The translations under genes were made by a program, and so were the position numbers. The notes under the pieces were generated by a model. It did not search any database and was not told the origin of the DNA. It worked only from the letters and a program-made list of their open reading frames with translations. A stretch of DNA of 64,000 nucleotides, taken from contig NZ_CP082945.1 in assembly GCF_019933235.1 (NCBI RefSeq), positions 6,609,501 to 6,673,500 on the forward strand. Direction: 5' to 3'. Positions 61,147 to 64,000 of this stretch are shown piece after piece. Position 1 is the stretch's first letter. Every line of letters begins with the position of its first letter. The DNA comes from Streptomyces angustmyceticus. Its GTDB lineage: Bacteria > Actinomycetota > Actinomycetes > Streptomycetales > Streptomycetaceae.

Positions 61147-62025
61147 CTACTCCGCCGCCGCCTCGAAGAGCAGATGCATCGCCCGCCGCAGCTCCCTCAC
61201 GTCCCGCACCGGCTCGCGGAAGTCGAACCGCGCGTCGAAGGACCGCTGCTCGGCGTCCGTGAAGCGGACCCGCAGCCCGAAGCGGTCCAGGCCCACCGGC
61301 ACGGCCCGGTCCCGCAGCCCGCAGGCCGGTCCGCGGTCGCCCAGCAGCGCGCACAGCCCGCCCACCTGCTCGCTGTGCGCCGCGTGCAGATGCTGCAGCA
61401 GCTCCGCCTCGTGGGCGGCCAGCGGATCGGGGGCCGCCTCGGCGAAGTCGTCGGGCTCGACGGGCTCGGCGCCCCACAGGTCGTCCACCGCGCCCTCGCC
61501 GACCTCCAGGCGCAGCATCATCCAGGCGGCCCGCCCGTACAGGCCCGGTCCCGGGTCCGGCTGCAGGGCCTCGCCGATGCCCAGCAGCTCGCCGACCGGG
61601 TGCCGCTCGGCGAGCAGCATCGCGGCCTCGGCGCGCTGGTCGTTGCGCACGGGGGTCAGCCAGCCGGCCAGCCAGGCCCGTCCACGGATGCGATGGGGCA
61701 CCGAAACGGGTGCGACGTCCGTGATCTCCATCACGGCTGTGAGGTCGTCGTCCTGCGCGTGCGCGGCCGCCCGAGCCGCCGCAGAGTCCCCAGGAACCAG
61801 CAACAGCACGTCTCCACCGGATGTGACCGTCCGGCAGACGGGAGCCGAGAGGCCGGCCTCGTCGGGGTCCTCGACACCGGGGATGCTCAAGGACGCCATA
61901 CCATGGGACTCGACGAGGGTTCGTATGCGCTCGGCGGCCGACGGCTGCTGGGCGTCTTCCACGGGACGCGGCTGACCCGACTCGGTGCGGTGTGCACTGG
62001 GCAGGGGGATCCCAGGTCGAAACAT
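61147..62025 (-). CDS. DUF2470-containing protein under iron control
   Basis: A 292-residue soluble protein. The C-terminal ~90 residues (FGLRVRFTDAEQRSFDARFDFREPV and LRRAMHLLFEAAAE) fit DUF2470, the small domain found fused to heme-oxygenase-like and pyridoxamine-phosphate-oxidase-like heme-binding proteins. The N-terminal part (AERIRTLVESHGMASLSIPG..., VPHRIRGRAWLAGWLTPV, EAAMLLAERHPVGELL) resembles the flavin/heme-binding split-barrel region but without certainty. A siderophore- or heme-linked role is suggested by the iron box at 62041. ATG 62025 follows GAGGAG. It is divergent from rpsD with only 56 bases between the starts. Confidence 0.8.
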   Translation of the reverse strand: MFRPGIPLPSAHRTESGQPRPVEDAQQPSAAERIRTLVESHGMASLSIPGVEDPDEAGLSAPVCRTVTSGGDVLLLVPGDSAAARAAAHAQDDDLTAVMEITDVAPVSVPHRIRGRAWLAGWLTPVRNDQRAEAAMLLAERHPVGELLGIGEALQPDPGPGLYGRAAWMMLRLEVGEGAVDDLWGAEPVEPDDFAEAAPDPLAAHEAELLQHLHAAHSEQVGGLCALLGDRGPACGLRDRAVPVGLDRFGLRVRFTDAEQRSFDARFDFREPVRDVRELRRAMHLLFEAAAE

Positions 62026-62040
62026 GCGTTCTCCTCGCGC

Positions 62041-62059
62041 TAAGGTAAGCCTCACCTAA
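62041..62059. promoter_or_regulatory. DmdR/IdeR-type iron box between DUF2470 gene and rpsD
   Basis: On the minus strand the 19 bases read TTAGGTGAGGCTTACCTTA, 16 of 19 identical to the iron-box consensus TTAGGTTAGGCTAACCTAA. It overlaps the presumed -10 (TAAGTT, 62063-62058, with TTCACG 17 bases upstream) of the DUF2470 gene, so an iron-loaded DmdR repressor would block it. Confidence 0.75.
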
Positions 62060-62081
62060 CTTACATGGAGGAACGTTCCAC

Positions 62082-62693
62082 GTGAACCAGTCGCGTCCCA
62101 AGGTCAAGAAGTCCCGCGCGCTCGGCATCGCGCTGACGCCGAAGGCCGTCAAGTACTTCGAGGCCCGTCCCTACCCGCCCGGCGAGCACGGCCGTGGCCG
62201 CAAGCAGAGCAGTGACTACAAGGTCCGTCTGCTCGAGAAGCAGCGCCTGCGTGCGCAGTACGACATCAGCGAGCGCCAGATGGCGCGTGCCTACGACCGC
62301 GCTCGGAAGGTCGAAGGCAAGACCGGCGAAGCGCTGATCATCGAGCTTGAGCGCCGTCTGGACGCGCTCGTCCTGCGGTCGGGCATCGCCCGCACCATCT
62401 ACCAGGCCCGTCAGATGGTCGTCCACGGCCACATCTCGGTGAACGACCGCAAGGTCGACAAGCCGTCCTTCCGCGTCCGCCCCGGCGACGTCGTGATGGT
62501 CCGCGAGCGCAGCCGCGAGAAGCACCCCTTCCAGGTCGCGCGTGAGGGTGGCTACGCCCCCGACGGCGAGACCCCGCGTTACCTGGAGGTCAACCTGCAG
62601 GCTCTGGCGTTCCGCCTCGACCGGGACCCGAACCGCAAGGAGATCCCGGTGATCTGCGACGAGCAGCTCGTCGTCGAGTACTACGCCCGCTAA
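62082..62693 (+). CDS. rpsD: 30S ribosomal protein S4
   Basis: A 203-residue primary 16S rRNA-binding protein. The start (NQSRPKVKKSRALGIALTPKAVKYF) lacks the four-Cys zinc site of C+ S4 proteins, so this is the zinc-free form. ARPYPPGEHGRGRKQSSDY follows, and the S4 RNA-binding domain is clear (LERRLDALVLRSGIARTI, QARQMVVHGHISVNDRKVD). GTG 62082 follows GGAGG 10 bases upstream. The gene is alone, not in the usual alpha operon, and divergent from the DUF2470 gene. A hairpin ends it. Confidence 0.95.
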   Translation: MNQSRPKVKKSRALGIALTPKAVKYFEARPYPPGEHGRGRKQSSDYKVRLLEKQRLRAQYDISERQMARAYDRARKVEGKTGEALIIELERRLDALVLRSGIARTIYQARQMVVHGHISVNDRKVDKPSFRVRPGDVVMVRERSREKHPFQVAREGGYAPDGETPRYLEVNLQALAFRLDRDPNRKEIPVICDEQLVVEYYAR

Positions 62694-62719
62694 GCACCAC
62701 CGCAGGCGCAGCACCACGC

Positions 62720-64000
62720 TCAGCCCGCCGTCTCCCCGCCGCTCGCGGAGGGGGAGGCGGCGGGCTCGTTCGTGCCGGGCGCGGGCCGCTGGGCGGGCAG
62801 CAGGCCGGCGGGCCGCAGGATCCGGGCCACCGCCGCGTCCAGGTCGAGCCGCTCGCCCGCGCGCCGGCAGTGCTCGTAGCGCTCGGCGCCCAGCCGCTCG
62901 CGCGCCAGCTCCTCGCACCGCGCGTGCGGCTGGTTGAAGTGGCGCGAGCCGAACAGCGGCAGCCCCACCGACGGCCAGATCCGCCCGGCGGCGCCCTGCA
63001 GCACCGCCGCCTCCTCCGCGTCGCCCTCGCCCAGTGTCACCAGGGCCAGCAGTTCGATCGCCAGCACCGCCCCGAGCAGGTCGTGGAAGGTGTGGTCGAT
63101 GGCCAGGCACTCCTCCAGCAGCCCGCGGGCCCGCTCGCCGTCGCCGCGGGTCCAGGCCGCGAAGGCCAGCACGTACTGGGCGTACGCCAGCGTCCAGCGC
63201 TCGCCGTGCTCCTCGCACACCTCCAGGACGTCCTGGCACAGCCGCACCGCGTCCGCCAGCCCGCCCTGGAAGGCCAGCGCCATCGCCAGCTCGACCTGCC
63301 CCATCAGCACATTGCTGTTGAGCTCCCCGATCTCCTGGTAGCGCAGCAGGGCGGCGCGCAGCAGCCGCTCGGCGCGCGGCAGGTCGTCGCTGACCAGCGC
63401 CAGGCAGCCGGTGCGGTGCAGCGCGTAGGCGGCCGCGGTGGCGTTGCCGGTCCGCTCGGCGCCGTCGCGGCACTCCTGCAGGGCCTCCAGCGCGCCGACG
63501 GTGTCCCCCTGGATCACCGCGACGTAGCCGGCCACCCACAGCGCCTTGAGCCGGGCCTCGTCGTGGTCGCCCTCCAGCTCCAGGGCCCGGTCCAGCCAGT
63601 GCCGGCCCTCCGCGAGCCGGCCGCAGCCCACCCAGTAGAACCACAGGGTGCCCGCCAGGTACTGGCCCAGGTGGGTCTCGCCGGGGCTCTGAAGGCTCTG
63701 TTCCAGCGCCACCCGCACATTGGGCAGTTCGGCCTCGATCCGGGCCGCGATCTCCGCCTGCCGGGAGCTGAACCAGTCCAGCTCGCACCAGGTCGCCAGC
63801 CCCAGGTACCAGTCGCGGTGCCGGCGCCGCAGCCGGTCGCCGTCGGGCGTCGCCGCCAGCCAGCCCGCACCGTAGGCGCGTACGGTCTCCAGCATCCGGT
63901 AGCGCACCCCGGTCGCGGTCCCCTCGCGCACCAGGACCGACTGGGCGACCAACTCCGTGAGGACGTCGAGGAGTTCACTGGCCGGCAGCTCCGGGCCCGC
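62720..64000 (-). CDS. large ATPase-type transcription regulator, C-terminal part (5' end outside window)
   Basis: The frame is open to the window edge. 426 residues are seen. The first visible part (LTELVAQSVLV, then GVRYRMLETVRAYGAGWL) is the end of the winged-helix/ATPase linker seen in NB-ARC/AfsR-like and LuxR-type large regulators. From about residue 65, TPR-like helical repeats follow: LAGTLWFYWVGCGRLAEGRHWLDRALE, ALHRTGCLALVSDDLPRAERLL, AMALAFQGGLADAVRLCQDV and so on to about residue 345. There is no DNA-binding helix at the C-terminus, so a DNA-binding domain must be at the missing N-terminus if present. The target is unknown. Confidence 0.8.
   Translation of the reverse strand, partial: AGPELPASELLDVLTELVAQSVLVREGTATGVRYRMLETVRAYGAGWLAATPDGDRLRRRHRDWYLGLATWCELDWFSSRQAEIAARIEAELPNVRVALEQSLQSPGETHLGQYLAGTLWFYWVGCGRLAEGRHWLDRALELEGDHDEARLKALWVAGYVAVIQGDTVGALEALQECRDGAERTGNATAAAYALHRTGCLALVSDDLPRAERLLRAALLRYQEIGELNSNVLMGQVELAMALAFQGGLADAVRLCQDVLEVCEEHGERWTLAYAQYVLAFAAWTRGDGERARGLLEECLAIDHTFHDLLGAVLAIELLALVTLGEGDAEEAAVLQGAAGRIWPSVGLPLFGSRHFNQPHARCEELARERLGAERYEHCRRAGERLDLDAAVARILRPAGLLPAQRPAPGTNEPAASPSASGGETAG
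62722..62766 (+). terminator. rpsD terminator overlapping the convergent regulator gene
   Basis: The arms 62722-62737 and 62751-62766 pair over 16 bp with one wobble (loop 13). The left arm lies within the stop codon and last codons of the gene on the other strand, so the terminator is also protein-coding. Confidence 0.75.

Overview
The window is a very GC-rich (roughly 70-75 % by eye) stretch of core chromosome from a Streptomyces-type actinomycete. The evidence is codon use with almost exclusive G/C third positions, many GTG (a few TTG) starts, ssgB (a sporulation gene limited to sporulating actinomycetes), a PimA/PgsA phosphatidylinositol-mannoside operon, and a gene order that matches, as I remember them, the ssgB-thrS-pgsA-pdxST-ruvCAB-secDF-relA-hisS-rpsD regions of S. 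coelicolor and partly of mycobacteria. I see no prophage, integrase, transposase, CRISPR array or biosynthetic gene cluster.

Layout. 1-0.6 kb: two overlapping membrane-protein genes on the minus strand (one cut by the window edge). 0.7-4.5 kb: a HAD phosphatase, then a methionine ABC transporter operon metNIQ preceded by a short Cys/Met-rich leader peptide. 4.8-13.5 kb: a GNAT acetyltransferase and three cobalamin genes: cobL, a very large BluB-CobT fusion, and a dual-domain siroheme/precorrin-2 gene, followed by a SpoU-type rRNA/tRNA methyltransferase. 13.7-17.5 kb: a Ser/Thr kinase, a small membrane protein, an APH-like protein and a zinc-ribbon protein. 17.5-18.0 kb: a minus-strand tRNA operon Gly-Cys-Val-Val-Val. 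18.2-25.1 kb: pabB-pabC for p-aminobenzoate, a GNAT protein, a DsbA-like oxidoreductase, small membrane proteins, a CGNR regulator, ssgB, a PGPGW membrane protein, and two identical tRNA-Val(CAC) genes around an SRPBCC gene. 25.2-28 kb: a DEDDh exonuclease divergent from a DUF4365-like protein plus an unknown partner.

28-40.6 kb: thrS, a K+ channel-like protein, a HIT protein, a pair of coupled lipoprotein genes (variant polysaccharide deacetylase and beta-propeller), an unknown membrane protein, an EF-G-like GTPase, then pgsA, a PatA-like acyltransferase and pimA, overlapping as one operon. 40.6-41.4 kb: a gene-free 0.8 kb block made of a large imperfect inverted repeat. 41.4-54 kb: a LemA-like protein, pdxST (PLP synthase), yebC, ruvCAB (Holliday-junction resolution), yajC-secD-secF (protein export), apt and relA (purine salvage and ppGpp). 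54-64 kb: a DUF349 protein, a membrane-anchored cyclophilin, a metallo-beta-lactamase-fold hydrolase, hisS, a VKOR protein, RarA/MgsA, an iron-box-controlled DUF2470 gene divergent from rpsD, and the 3' part of a large ATPase-type regulator running off the right edge.

Nothing here is clearly a new multi-gene system. The points most worth following are the Cys/Met leader peptide before metNIQ, the 0.7 kb inverted-repeat element, the iron box shared by the DUF2470 gene and rpsD, the GTPase with a degenerate G4 motif, the coupled deacetylase/propeller lipoproteins, the DUF4365/unknown pair beside an exonuclease, and the BluB-CobT fusion with a ~835-residue Ala/Pro/Glu tail. All calls come from reading the sequence. 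No database search was run.
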